63,985 bases of DNA, taken from the NCBI GenBank assembly GCA_910586705.1, contig CAJUJK010000023.1, positions 1-63,985 of the forward strand, given 5' to 3'. A program made the position numbers and the translations under genes. A model generated the notes under the pieces. That model searched no databases. It saw only the letters and a list, made by a program, of their open reading frames with translations, and was not told where the DNA came from. Origin of the DNA: an uncultured Lachnospiraceae bacterium (lineage in GTDB: Bacteria; Bacillota; Clostridia; Lachnospirales; Lachnospiraceae). Of the stretch, positions 1 to 8,441 are shown piece after piece. The number at the start of each line of letters is the position of its first letter. The stretch's first letter is position 1.

Positions 1-46
1 AGGATACGACTGGAGGACTTTGTATTACTTGAAAGTATTGGTTTAC

Positions 47-763
47 CTACCACTCGGTGTAGACACGGTTTAAGGTAAAGGACATAATCGCCAGCGTGTT
101 CGCGTAGATGGCGCTTTCCGGCCAGGTGGCGTAGATCTCGGAGGACACCACGTTCTTGATATAATCCCGGTAGCGCACATAGTAGTTGGGGGCGGTGGAA
201 TCGTTTGGTACGCCGTCGTGCACGATGATGAACTCAGGAATCACCACGCGGCTTAGGACGATCTCGCCGGATTCATCCATGGGCTTGATCTCGTCCTCGG
301 GGATCTTGGGCGGATAGTCGCCGTAGAGGGTGTGGTCGGGGATGGCAATGATTTCCTCCGTGTCCCCGCTCATTTCCGTCGGCGTCATCTCAATGTTCTG
401 GACGGCGGTCACGTCCGGCAGCACTTCCACGCCCGAGACGATGACAGGCTCATAGCCGGGGGCGTTCACGGAGAGGGTGTACTCCGAGTAGGGCATGGGG
501 GAGTTGGGGGTCAGACTGTACTGTAAGGGCGGCGTTTTCAGGTCCACCGTGTCTGTCTGCCCGGAAGAGTTTGTCGTCAGCGTCTCCAGTGTGGAATCCG
601 GCTCGCCGGTAAAGGAAATGGTAATCGTTGCGTTTTCTATCGGGATCAGTCCCACGTTTGCGGTGACGTTGATTTGCAGTCTGCCGACCGTATCAGTTCC
701 TGTCGCCTCGTTTTCCTCGGTCTGTGTATACAGCAAAGTTGCATCTTTTTTGATTTCATCCAT
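47..763 (-). CDS. Truncated spore/peptidoglycan-associated protein (N-terminal part)
   Basis: 238 residues, ending at a TAG right after the motif VYTEW. The first ~130 residues look like a carboxypeptidase-regulatory (CNA-B/Ig-like) beta domain (GRLQINVTA, YTLSVNAPGYEPV). The last ~45 residues (YYVRYRDYIKNVVSSEIY...) match, from memory, the start of a domain found in Lachnospiraceae spore cortex/peptidoglycan-binding proteins, which normally run 150 or more residues further. The start is supported by GAGGT 8 nt upstream of the ATG at 763. Whether the stop is a pseudogene mutation, an insertion boundary or a genuine short form cannot be settled, because only 46 bp remain to the window edge. 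The domain call is recollection of the family, not a search. Confidence 0.6.
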   Translation of the reverse strand: MDEIKKDATLLYTQTEENEATGTDTVGRLQINVTANVGLIPIENATITISFTGEPDSTLETLTTNSSGQTDTVDLKTPPLQYSLTPNSPMPYSEYTLSVNAPGYEPVIVSGVEVLPDVTAVQNIEMTPTEMSGDTEEIIAIPDHTLYGDYPPKIPEDEIKPMDESGEIVLSRVVIPEFIIVHDGVPNDSTAPNYYVRYRDYIKNVVSSEIYATWPESAIYANTLAIMSFTLNRVYTEW

Positions 764-867
764 CTTGCTACCTCATATCTGACAGGTATATGCTCTTACG
801 GTTAGCATATGCGGGAAAGGGATTTTTCGTGTATGGGATTGCCGTTTTGTTGTTTCCTGCCCGGACC

Positions 868-896
868 TTGACAAAATGAGCAGAGTTCTATAAAAT
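868..896 (+). promoter_or_regulatory. Sigma-A type promoter for the TetR-hydrolase operon
   Basis: TTGACA at 868-873, a 17-bp spacer and TAAAAT at 891-896. The in-frame ATG at 895 lies inside the -10 element, so it cannot be the translation start. This supports the ATG at 952. Confidence 0.65.
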
Positions 897-951
897 GAAA
901 CAAGATTCATTTTTATTTTGGAAGGTCAAAGGCTCTGACAGGGAGGGAACG

Positions 952-1644
952 ATGCCAAAGGTCACGGAAGAATACATTGCGGGCAAAAAGAAAAGGATAA
1001 CGGACGCGGCATATGAGATGTGTCTGCGAAAAACAGTCAGTACGGTCACCATGCAGGATATCATTGACAGGACAGGCTTAAGTCAGGGCGGCATCTACCG
1101 TTTTTATAAGGATATCGACGAAATATTTGCGGATATGATCAGGCAGATGCGGGAGCGGGTCAGCATCAAGGGAAAAATCGATGAGATTCTGGAGCAGAAA
1201 GACGAGCTGCCGCCGCGGGAGATTACGAACCTGTTGTTTGCGATGCTGGCGGACTTTATGGAAAGTGAGCTGATGGGCATTGAGAAGATTGATTTTGAAC
1301 TCTCGGTGCTTGCCATGAATATGCCCCAAAGGATCGAAAAGATCATGGGCGGTCTCCCGGAAGTGGGAAATATGGAATATCTGACCAGGCGCACCATGGA
1401 ATATTTCCGGGAGCAGGCTGCGCGGGGCAGAATCCGTCCGAGTGTAAATGCGGAGGAGCTGTTTGCGTTTATCTCCTCCGCCTATGACGGCATTCAGATG
1501 ACGTGCATTGTAAACAACTGTTACCGGCAGGAAAGGAATCCGCTTGCAGATCTGTATCAGCCGCGGGTTTTGCTGAAGACGCTGGCGCGGACGGTTAACA
1601 ATCTGATTGGGGCGGACGGAGAGGACGAGGAGGATTCACTATGA
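952..1644 (+). CDS. TetR/AcrR-family transcriptional regulator
   Basis: About 230 residues from the ATG at 952, which has GGGAGGGA just upstream; the in-frame ATG at 895 overlaps the promoter. The N-terminus carries the TetR helix-turn-helix: ITDAAYEMC, then TMQDIIDRTGLSQGGIYRFYKDIDEI (roughly residues 15-60). The C-terminal helical domain would bind an unknown ligand. The stop overlaps the start of the next gene (ATGA), so the two are translationally coupled. By analogy with other TetR-enzyme pairs it probably represses its own operon, including the hydrolase. The ligand and operator are not evident. Confidence 0.9.
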   Translation: MPKVTEEYIAGKKKRITDAAYEMCLRKTVSTVTMQDIIDRTGLSQGGIYRFYKDIDEIFADMIRQMRERVSIKGKIDEILEQKDELPPREITNLLFAMLADFMESELMGIEKIDFELSVLAMNMPQRIEKIMGGLPEVGNMEYLTRRTMEYFREQAARGRIRPSVNAEELFAFISSAYDGIQMTCIVNNCYRQERNPLADLYQPRVLLKTLARTVNNLIGADGEDEEDSL

Positions 1645-2591
1645 AAACAGAAAAGCAATACACAGAAGAATACGTGCGCATCGGGGGAATAGAACAGTAT
1701 CTGCTGCACTACCGCTCTAAGCCAGAGGACCCAGTCCTGCTCTTCATCCATGGCGGACCGGGGCAGACGGAGAGTTTCTTTGCTTTTCTAGTGGAGGAAT
1801 ACGCAGAGCGCGATTACAATATCGTCTATTATGACCAGCGCGGCGCAGGGAAAACGTGGTTGAAAAATAAAAAGAGCAGACCCGACATGGAGATCTTAAA
1901 GAGGGATCTTCTGGAGATCGTGCTGTACATGAAAAAGCAGTATGTGAAAGAAAAGATCGGCATTGTAGGGCATTCCTGGGGCAGCGTTCTCGGGAGCATG
2001 TTCGCCCTGGAGCACCCGGAACATACGCTGTGCTACATCGGCTGCGGGCAGGTCATCAATATTGTGGAAAACGAGCGCACCGGCTACGAGATCCTCAAAG
2101 AGGCGATCGGGAAAGGCGGGAATAAACGGGATCAAAAGAAGCTGGAAAAGATCGGTGTGTATCCGCCGCCACAGTTTGACTTAAAGGCTTACCGCAAGAT
2201 GGGACAGATTCGCAGGCTGCAGGGGAAGTACAGACTGGCGCAGGATTTTGACAGGACAGTCATCGATCTGTGGCGTCGTTCTCCCGTCACGGGAGTGAGA
2301 GACCTCATCCTGTTTGTGACAGGTGTGTCAGTTAATATGCAGCTGATGCGGGAACTGATGACCTATGATCTGCGGAAAAAGGGAAGCAGTTATCAGGTTC
2401 CTGTCTACTATGTGCTCGGGGAGAAGGACAGCCAGACGCCGGTCGGGATCAGTATAACGTATCTTGAAACCGTGCAGGCGCCTGAGAAGAATCTTTATCT
2501 GATATCTGATGCGGGTCATGCGCCGATGATCGACAATGTGGAGGACTATCGGAAAGCGGTGCGGGAGATCGTCCGCCGTGTGCACCCATAA
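1641..2591 (+). CDS. Alpha/beta-hydrolase, proline iminopeptidase-like
   Basis: 316 residues with the alpha/beta-hydrolase layout: oxyanion motif HGGPG near residues 37-41, nucleophile elbow GHSWGS at 110-115 (Ser112), an acid in GEKD near 267 and His in DAGHAP near 293. HGGPG is typical of S33 prolyl aminopeptidases and related esterases or amidases, so peptidase activity is plausible but the substrate is unassigned. There is no signal peptide, so it should be cytoplasmic. It overlaps the TetR gene by 4 nt and probably belongs to that regulator's response unit. The family call is confident; the specificity is not. Confidence 0.85.
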   Translation: MKTEKQYTEEYVRIGGIEQYLLHYRSKPEDPVLLFIHGGPGQTESFFAFLVEEYAERDYNIVYYDQRGAGKTWLKNKKSRPDMEILKRDLLEIVLYMKKQYVKEKIGIVGHSWGSVLGSMFALEHPEHTLCYIGCGQVINIVENERTGYEILKEAIGKGGNKRDQKKLEKIGVYPPPQFDLKAYRKMGQIRRLQGKYRLAQDFDRTVIDLWRRSPVTGVRDLILFVTGVSVNMQLMRELMTYDLRKKGSSYQVPVYYVLGEKDSQTPVGISITYLETVQAPEKNLYLISDAGHAPMIDNVEDYRKAVREIVRRVHP

Positions 2592-2597
2592 TGAGGG

Positions 2598-2627
2598 TTG
2601 CACATGCCACCCCGAAAATGATATACT
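2598..2627 (+). promoter_or_regulatory. Promoter placing the +1 at the DUF5717 start codon
   Basis: TTGCAC at 2598-2603, an 18-bp spacer and TATACT at 2622-2627. The expected transcription start about 7 nt after the -10 falls on the A of the ATG at 2634. No Shine-Dalgarno sequence lies between the -10 and the ATG, so a leaderless mRNA is predicted. Confidence 0.5.
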
Positions 2628-2633
2628 ATTGGT

Positions 2634-5600
2634 ATGATTGTGGATGAGATTTTAGAAGGCAAATTTCATACCGATGACGGTCCGCTGGAGTTTTCCTGCC
2701 CGCGCGTTACGCTGTCCCTTCAGGCAGACATGGTCTGTGAGGGGTCTTTTTTCGTGTACGGGCCGGAGGGGGCGGTGACGGAGGGGACAGTGACATCCTC
2801 TGATCTTCGGATGACCTGTGTCACGAAGCGCTTCGGCGGCAGCGAGGACGAAATTCTCTACCGCTTTGATGCGGCGGGGATGGAGGCGGGACAGGAGGTT
2901 TCCGGCTCGTTTTGCGTTGTGTCGAACAGGGGGGAGTATGAACTGCCTTTTCAGGTGAAGGTGCTTTCGGATGAGATTGACTCAAGTCTCGGGGAAATCC
3001 GAAACCTTTTTCACTTTACGAATCTGGCGAGAAGCAACTGGGCGGAGGCGGTTTCGCTCTTTTATGATCCCTGTTTCAAAAAGGTGTTTACGGGGCATGA
3101 CAGGCAATATCTGGCGGCTTACAAAGGGCTTTGTGCGGTGTCTGGAAACGAGCACAATGTGGAGGAGTTCCTGCAGGAAATCCACAAGAAAAAGCCGGTG
3201 GAGTTTTTCCCCGAGGAAAGCGAGATACGGCTGGAGGATCCGGCGGGGGACGCGCGGTATGCCCTCGTCATAAACAGGAACGGCTGGGGGTATACGAGAC
3301 TGCGGTTCCAGACGGAAGGGGATTTTCTGAAGCTGCAGGAGGAGTCGGCGGATGAGAGTTCCTTTGCGGACAATATTTACCGGCTTTATTATGGAATAGA
3401 TATGGAAAAGCTGCACAGCGGCATAAACTTGGGCGCGATTGTGCTTTTGCGGGAGAACGGGTCGGTGCGGATTCCTGTCACCGTAATGCAGCGTGTGCCC
3501 GGTGTCAGGGCGCTTGGTGCAAAACGGGAAAAGAAACAGCTCACGGTGCAGCTTATGGAATACTATCAGGCGCACCGCTTAAAGAAGATCGGGACGGGTA
3601 CATGGCTTGCGGAGACGGGGAAGCTCCTGACCCGCATGGAGCAGCTTGACGATAAGGACATCGCCGTAAAACTGTTCCGGGGACAGCTTTTGATGTCGCA
3701 GGAGCGGGGCAACGAGGCGAAATGGCAGATAGAGAAACTGCGGGAGCGGATGAATGCCATACGGGAAGAGGATCCGGCGCTCTGGTGCTATTATCTGTAT
3801 CTGACGACACTGATCAGCGAGGATGATTCCTACGTGGACGAGGTGGCGGAGACGGTTTCGCGGATTTACAGCCGGAGAAAGGGAGACTGGCGGATCGCGT
3901 GGCTGTTACTTTACCTGTCGGAAGAGTATGTGGAGAGCGTCTCCCGCAGGTGGCTGCTTTTGGAGGATCTGTTCATTCATCACTGTACTTCTCCGATGAT
4001 TTATATTGAGGCGTGGAACATTCTCTGCATGAATCCGGCAATGCTTCGCAAACTGGATCTCTTTGAGGAGCAGGTGCTGACTTATGCGGTCAAAAACGGC
4101 GTCATGCAGGAGGAAATCCTTCTGCAGGTGGTGTACCTTGCCGGGCAGAATCGGGGGTATTCCGAGGGGATATTCCGCATTCTGAAAGGCTGCTATGCGC
4201 TGATTCCCCACAAGGAAGTCCTGCACGAAATCTGTAGTCTGCTGATTAAGGGAAACCGCAGCGGGGAGGCATACTTTCCGTGGTTTCGCGCAGGGGTGGA
4301 GGAGAATCTGCGCATCACCAGACTTTATGAATATTATATGATGTCACTCCCCAAGGATTTTGACGGGGAGCTGCCCAAAATGGTGCTTCTGTATTTTGCC
4401 TATCGAAGTGATCTGCACTATGAGATCACGGCTTATCTCTATGCCTATATATACAGACGCCGGGCGGAGTTGGCGGATATTTATGTAAACTATATGACGG
4501 TTATGGAGCGATTTGTGCTGGAACAGATCGGCAGGGGCAGGATCAACAGGGATCTTGCTTATCTCTACGAAAAAATACTGACCTTTTCCATGATCGACGA
4601 ACAGACCGCACGGTCGCTCGTATCCCTGCTTTTTATGCGGGAGGTCAGGACGGAGGCGGAGAACGCAAAAGAAGTGCTGCTCGCCTATGCCTGCCGGTCG
4701 GATATCAAGCGTTTTCCGATAACGGACGGCAGGGCGTTTGTGCCGGTCTACGACAATGACTGCCGGGTGTTTTTAGGGGACGGTGAGGGGAACTTTTTTA
4801 CGGAGGGCATGGCGTACACCGTGGAGGCGTTGATGAAACCGACGCGCCTTGCGCCGATGATTGCGCCCTTTGTGAGAAATCATCTGGGCTATGCGGTTTA
4901 CGCCTGCTATGCGAGACAGCATACGTTTGTGGTGCAGGAGGACAACGCGGATCTCTTTGCGCTGCTTTCCTCGTCGGAGCGGATTGAGGAAGAGGAAAAG
5001 AAGAAAATCTATCCCATGGTGGTAGACTTTTATCACGAAAGAGACAGAATGCGGGAACTGGATGAGTATCTGCTAACCTTGCACCCGGAGGATGTGAGCC
5101 GGCATGACAGGGGAAAGATCGTCCGTTTTCTCGTGAGCCGGGGGATGTATGAGAAGGCTGTCGAGTGGGTCAGACGTTTCGGACCCTACGACGTGGACGC
5201 GAAAACGCTGCTAAAGCTTGGCAGCAGGCTTCTGGATCTGACGGAGACGGAAGACAATCCGCTGCTCACAGGGACGCTTCTCTATGTGGTGCAGAAGGGA
5301 AAATACGACGACAACGTGCTCGACTATCTGGTGAAGTGGTTTGCCGGGAGCATCGGCCAGATGCGGGATATATGGAAACTGGCGGATTCTTTCGGTGTGG
5401 ATACTTACAGGCTTTGCGAGCGGATGCTTGTACAGATGTTATATACGGGCGTGCGGGTAAAGGAACAGCTGGAAATCTTACGTGCCTACACGAAGAGCGG
5501 CGGCAGCGAGCGGATCAGGGCGGCGTTTGTATCGGCGTGCTGTTATGATGACGTGGTGAAGGAAAAGCCTGCGGACCCTTATGTGTTCGAGAGTGTGCGG

Positions 5601-6185
5601 CAGCTTTATCAGGAGGAAGCGCCCCTGCATCTGGTCTGCCGGATCGCTTATCTGCGCTGCTTTGCGGACCGGGAACGGGATGCGGAAGTGCAGAAACTGT
5701 GCGCCGTCTTTCTGGAGTCGCTTCTCGCGCAGGGGATTGTGATGCCTTTCTATCGGAAGTATTTCGGCTATGTGCCGCAGCTTGGCGCTTATCTGGACAA
5801 GACCATGGTGGAGTATCGGACGACCTCCGGCGCCCGGGTGATGATCCACTATATGATTCAGGAGGAAGGCGCAGCCGGGGAGGAGTACACCCACGAGGAG
5901 ATGCGCGATATGTTCGGCGGCATCTGTGTCAGCGATTTTATCCTGTTTTTCGGGGAACAGCTCAAGTATTATATCACGGAGGAATCGGAGAACGGGGAAC
6001 AGCTTGTGGTGAGCGATGTGATCCAGAAGGGGGAAGCCGGGGAGGATATCTCCGAGGGAAGATTCAGTGTATTGAACGATATTATGATAGGAAAGACCCT
6101 GCATGATTACGATACGGTGAATGATCTGCTGGCGGCGTATTTCAGGCAGGATCACATGGTGGAGCAGATCTTCACGGTAAGATAG
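2634..6185 (+). CDS. DUF5717 family protein, large helical-repeat protein
   Basis: 1183 residues. The first ~110 residues are beta-rich (an immunoglobulin-like module, FSCPRVTLSLQADMVCEGSF). The remainder is almost entirely helical, with repeat-like segments (e.g. WRIAWLLLYLSEEYV, YEKAVEWVRRFG) resembling TPR/HEAT scaffolds. There is no signal peptide or membrane segment. I recognise it as DUF5717, normally adjacent to DUF5716 in Lachnospiraceae; the biochemical role is unknown. It is first in a tight run (12 bp to the next gene) ending at purB. One copy of TTATGTAAAC (4481-4490) is embedded in the coding sequence. A scaffold or client-binding role beside the Hsp70-like neighbour is inference. 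Confidence 0.75.
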   Translation: MIVDEILEGKFHTDDGPLEFSCPRVTLSLQADMVCEGSFFVYGPEGAVTEGTVTSSDLRMTCVTKRFGGSEDEILYRFDAAGMEAGQEVSGSFCVVSNRGEYELPFQVKVLSDEIDSSLGEIRNLFHFTNLARSNWAEAVSLFYDPCFKKVFTGHDRQYLAAYKGLCAVSGNEHNVEEFLQEIHKKKPVEFFPEESEIRLEDPAGDARYALVINRNGWGYTRLRFQTEGDFLKLQEESADESSFADNIYRLYYGIDMEKLHSGINLGAIVLLRENGSVRIPVTVMQRVPGVRALGAKREKKQLTVQLMEYYQAHRLKKIGTGTWLAETGKLLTRMEQLDDKDIAVKLFRGQLLMSQERGNEAKWQIEKLRERMNAIREEDPALWCYYLYLTTLISEDDSYVDEVAETVSRIYSRRKGDWRIAWLLLYLSEEYVESVSRRWLLLEDLFIHHCTSPMIYIEAWNILCMNPAMLRKLDLFEEQVLTYAVKNGVMQEEILLQVVYLAGQNRGYSEGIFRILKGCYALIPHKEVLHEICSLLIKGNRSGEAYFPWFRAGVEENLRITRLYEYYMMSLPKDFDGELPKMVLLYFAYRSDLHYEITAYLYAYIYRRRAELADIYVNYMTVMERFVLEQIGRGRINRDLAYLYEKILTFSMIDEQTARSLVSLLFMREVRTEAENAKEVLLAYACRSDIKRFPITDGRAFVPVYDNDCRVFLGDGEGNFFTEGMAYTVEALMKPTRLAPMIAPFVRNHLGYAVYACYARQHTFVVQEDNADLFALLSSSERIEEEEKKKIYPMVVDFYHERDRMRELDEYLLTLHPEDVSRHDRGKIVRFLVSRGMYEKAVEWVRRFGPYDVDAKTLLKLGSRLLDLTETEDNPLLTGTLLYVVQKGKYDDNVLDYLVKWFAGSIGQMRDIWKLADSFGVDTYRLCERMLVQMLYTGVRVKEQLEILRAYTKSGGSERIRAAFVSACCYDDVVKEKPADPYVFESVRQLYQEEAPLHLVCRIAYLRCFADRERDAEVQKLCAVFLESLLAQGIVMPFYRKYFGYVPQLGAYLDKTMVEYRTTSGARVMIHYMIQEEGAAGEEYTHEEMRDMFGGICVSDFILFFGEQLKYYITEESENGEQLVVSDVIQKGEAGEDISEGRFSVLNDIMIGKTLHDYDTVNDLLAAYFRQDHMVEQIFTVR

Positions 6186-6197
6186 AGGAAATGGTTT

Positions 6198-7511
6198 ATG
6201 TTTCTAGGTACGAAAGAGGACGACAAACCGCATAGGGGAAGTGTATTTGTGGGGTATGATCTGGGGGAGAGGTATACCCAGATCAGTTATTGTCTCTTTG
6301 GCGAGAGCGATGTGGAGACGGTTGCGCCGGTGGTGGGGACGAAACAGTACAACATCCCTTTTATGTTATGTAAACGAAAAGGGACAAACCAGTGGCTTTA
6401 CGGCAAGGAAGCGGTTAAGAGCGCCGGAGAGGAAACCATGTGCCCGGTGGATGACATTCTGAATCTGGCAAAAAAAGGGACGGAGATTGAACTGGACGGG
6501 GAGACCTATGACCCGGTGGCGCTTCTGACTCTCTTTGTCAGAAAAAGTCTGGGGCTTATGAGTTTTATTGTCCCGGTGGAGCACATCGGCGCCCTGTTGT
6601 TCACGGTGGACCGGATGGACGACCGCATGGTGGATATTCTTCTGCAGGTGGCGGCAAACCTGCAGGTTAAGACGGAACATATTTATTTCCAGAACCATAC
6701 GGAGAGCCTTTACTCCTTTATGTTGTATCAGCCCTCGGAGCTATGGGCGTATCAGGTGGTGGTCTGCGAGCACGACGGCAGATATTTAAAGACATACCGC
6801 ATGGAGTGCAACAAGAGGACCACGCCCATTGTGGCGCTGATCGAGGAGGCGGGATACGAGACGGTTGTGGTGCCCGAGGAAACGGAGGAGGAGGCTGTGA
6901 AGGAGGACGCCTTCCGGGTGGCGGACGAGCGGTTCCTCGGGATTCTGGAAAGGCTCTGCGAAGGGCGGATCGTCTCTTCTGCGTATCTTCTGGGAGACGG
7001 TTTCAGAGAGGAGTGGCATAAAAAATCGCTGCAGTTTCTCTGCCGGAACAGGCGCGTGTTTCAGGGCAACAACCTCTACAGCCGGGGAGCGGTCTACAGT
7101 CTTTTGGAGAAGTTTGACGCTTCTGAGGCGGGAAAGACCCATATCTTTCTCGGGGAAGATAAACTGAAGGCAAACATCGGTATGCGGGTGCTGCGGCAGG
7201 GAAAGGAATCCTACTATGCGCTTTTGGATGCCGGGGAAAACTGGTACGAGCTGCACAAGTCCTGTGAGATTTTTCTTGGCAGGGAAAAGGAAGTTTCCTT
7301 CGTGATCACACCGCTTAACGGGAAAAATGTGGAGACAAAGACGATTCCCCTTGCGGGGGCGAGGGAGACAGGCGCGCCTTTTACCAGATACGCGCTGGAT
7401 GTGGCGATGGCATCCGCGGATACGGTACAGGTGTCGGTGACGGATCTGGGTCTGGGCGAGTTTTTCCCCGCGTCGGGACAGAAGTGGGAGGAATCGTTTC
7501 AGATTATTTAG
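6198..7511 (+). CDS. DUF5716 family protein with Hsp70/actin-like layout
   Basis: 437 residues, preceded by AGAGGAAA. The order of motifs follows an Hsp70-type ATPase. A phosphate-1-like VGYDLGERYTQISY lies near residues 18-31 and YGKEAV near 68. A segment like 'VPVEHIGALLFTVDRMDDR...' (about 123-140) parallels the Hsp70 stretch that precedes the second subdomain. LLGDGF near 264 resembles the phosphate-2/adenosine motif. The C-terminal ~120 residues are beta-rich, like a substrate-binding domain (VTDLGLGEFFPASG). Key glycines differ from canonical DnaK, so ATPase activity is uncertain. The DUF name is recalled; the Hsp70 relationship is my inference from motif order. It carries TTATGTAAAC at 6366-6375. 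Confidence 0.7.
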   Translation: MFLGTKEDDKPHRGSVFVGYDLGERYTQISYCLFGESDVETVAPVVGTKQYNIPFMLCKRKGTNQWLYGKEAVKSAGEETMCPVDDILNLAKKGTEIELDGETYDPVALLTLFVRKSLGLMSFIVPVEHIGALLFTVDRMDDRMVDILLQVAANLQVKTEHIYFQNHTESLYSFMLYQPSELWAYQVVVCEHDGRYLKTYRMECNKRTTPIVALIEEAGYETVVVPEETEEEAVKEDAFRVADERFLGILERLCEGRIVSSAYLLGDGFREEWHKKSLQFLCRNRRVFQGNNLYSRGAVYSLLEKFDASEAGKTHIFLGEDKLKANIGMRVLRQGKESYYALLDAGENWYELHKSCEIFLGREKEVSFVITPLNGKNVETKTIPLAGARETGAPFTRYALDVAMASADTVQVSVTDLGLGEFFPASGQKWEESFQII

Positions 7512-7576
7512 GAAAATGCAGTCGGCGGGGGAAACACTTTGTCAGGCGTTTACCGAAGCGATGAGGGACGAAGAAG

Positions 7577-8425
7577 ATGGACGGTCAGATGATTCTGGGA
7601 ACAGGCAGACGGGCGGAAAACCCCTACTATATGGAAAGATTTTATGTAAACCTATATTCGGTGGAAGAACTGTGCTTTCTCTTTGTGGACAGGGCAGAAC
7701 TTCTGGACGCGGAGATCATGCAGCGTGGCATGGTCAGATGGCTGGAGGAGGAGTGTGGCTTAAGCGATCTGGCGCACACGCTGGATGCGCTGCTGAACAG
7801 GCGTGGCTCCACGGCGGCTTATGTGGGCGCGGTTTTAGAGTATGTGAACATTTATCCGGCGGACGTGACAGACAGGACGGAAGAGATCGTGCGGGGCAAC
7901 GACGGCTTAAGTCCCTATGAGCGGCAGAAGGCGAAGGCGGACTATCTTCTCGGGGAGAGGCGGTATCTGGCGGCGCTGCAGCAGTACCAGAGTCTGGCGG
8001 CGGAAGTGCCGGGGAATGAAAAGCTGCTTCTGGCAAGGCTCTATCATAATATGGGCGTGGCGTGCGCGGGCATGTTTCTCTACGGACAGGCGGCGGACTG
8101 GTTTATGAAATCCTATCAGACAGACGGGAAAAAAGAGGGGCTTAAGATGTATCTGGCGGCGCTGCGTATGGGGCAGCAGGAGAATGCGTATATTGATTAT
8201 ATCGCGGCGCATCCCGAGTACCATGAGCTGTCTCTGGAGGTGGAGCGGATGGTGAAGCGGGCAGAAGGTTCTTTCGAGGGAACGGATGAAAACCGGATGC
8301 TCGTCACCTATCAGGTAATGAAGGAGGAGGGCGCGGGCGCGCTTGGCAGCTCCACGCCTTATTATGAAGAGATCGGGAAACTGACGGCGGGGCTTAAAGA
8401 AAGCTACCGCAGAAGTATGAGGTAG
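7577..8425 (+). CDS. TPR-like protein of the DUF5716/5717 cluster
   Basis: 282 residues, cytoplasmic. The central part (about residues 115-215) contains TPR-like helix pairs: KADYLLGERRYLAALQQYQSLA and LYHNMGVACAGMFLYGQAADWFMKSYQ, with the spacing and aromatic/alanine pattern of tetratricopeptide repeats. The N-terminal region (YYMERFYVNLYSVEELCF) is alpha-helical. It lies between the Hsp70-like gene and the coiled-coil membrane protein, all on the same strand. A co-chaperone or adaptor role is a guess from context. The ribosome binding site is weak (AGGGACG 9 nt upstream). It contains TTATGTAAAC at 7642-7651, encoding YVN. Confidence 0.65.
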   Translation: MDGQMILGTGRRAENPYYMERFYVNLYSVEELCFLFVDRAELLDAEIMQRGMVRWLEEECGLSDLAHTLDALLNRRGSTAAYVGAVLEYVNIYPADVTDRTEEIVRGNDGLSPYERQKAKADYLLGERRYLAALQQYQSLAAEVPGNEKLLLARLYHNMGVACAGMFLYGQAADWFMKSYQTDGKKEGLKMYLAALRMGQQENAYIDYIAAHPEYHELSLEVERMVKRAEGSFEGTDENRMLVTYQVMKEEGAGALGSSTPYYEEIGKLTAGLKESYRRSMR

Positions 8426-8441
8426 GACTTGGAGGAGAAAA

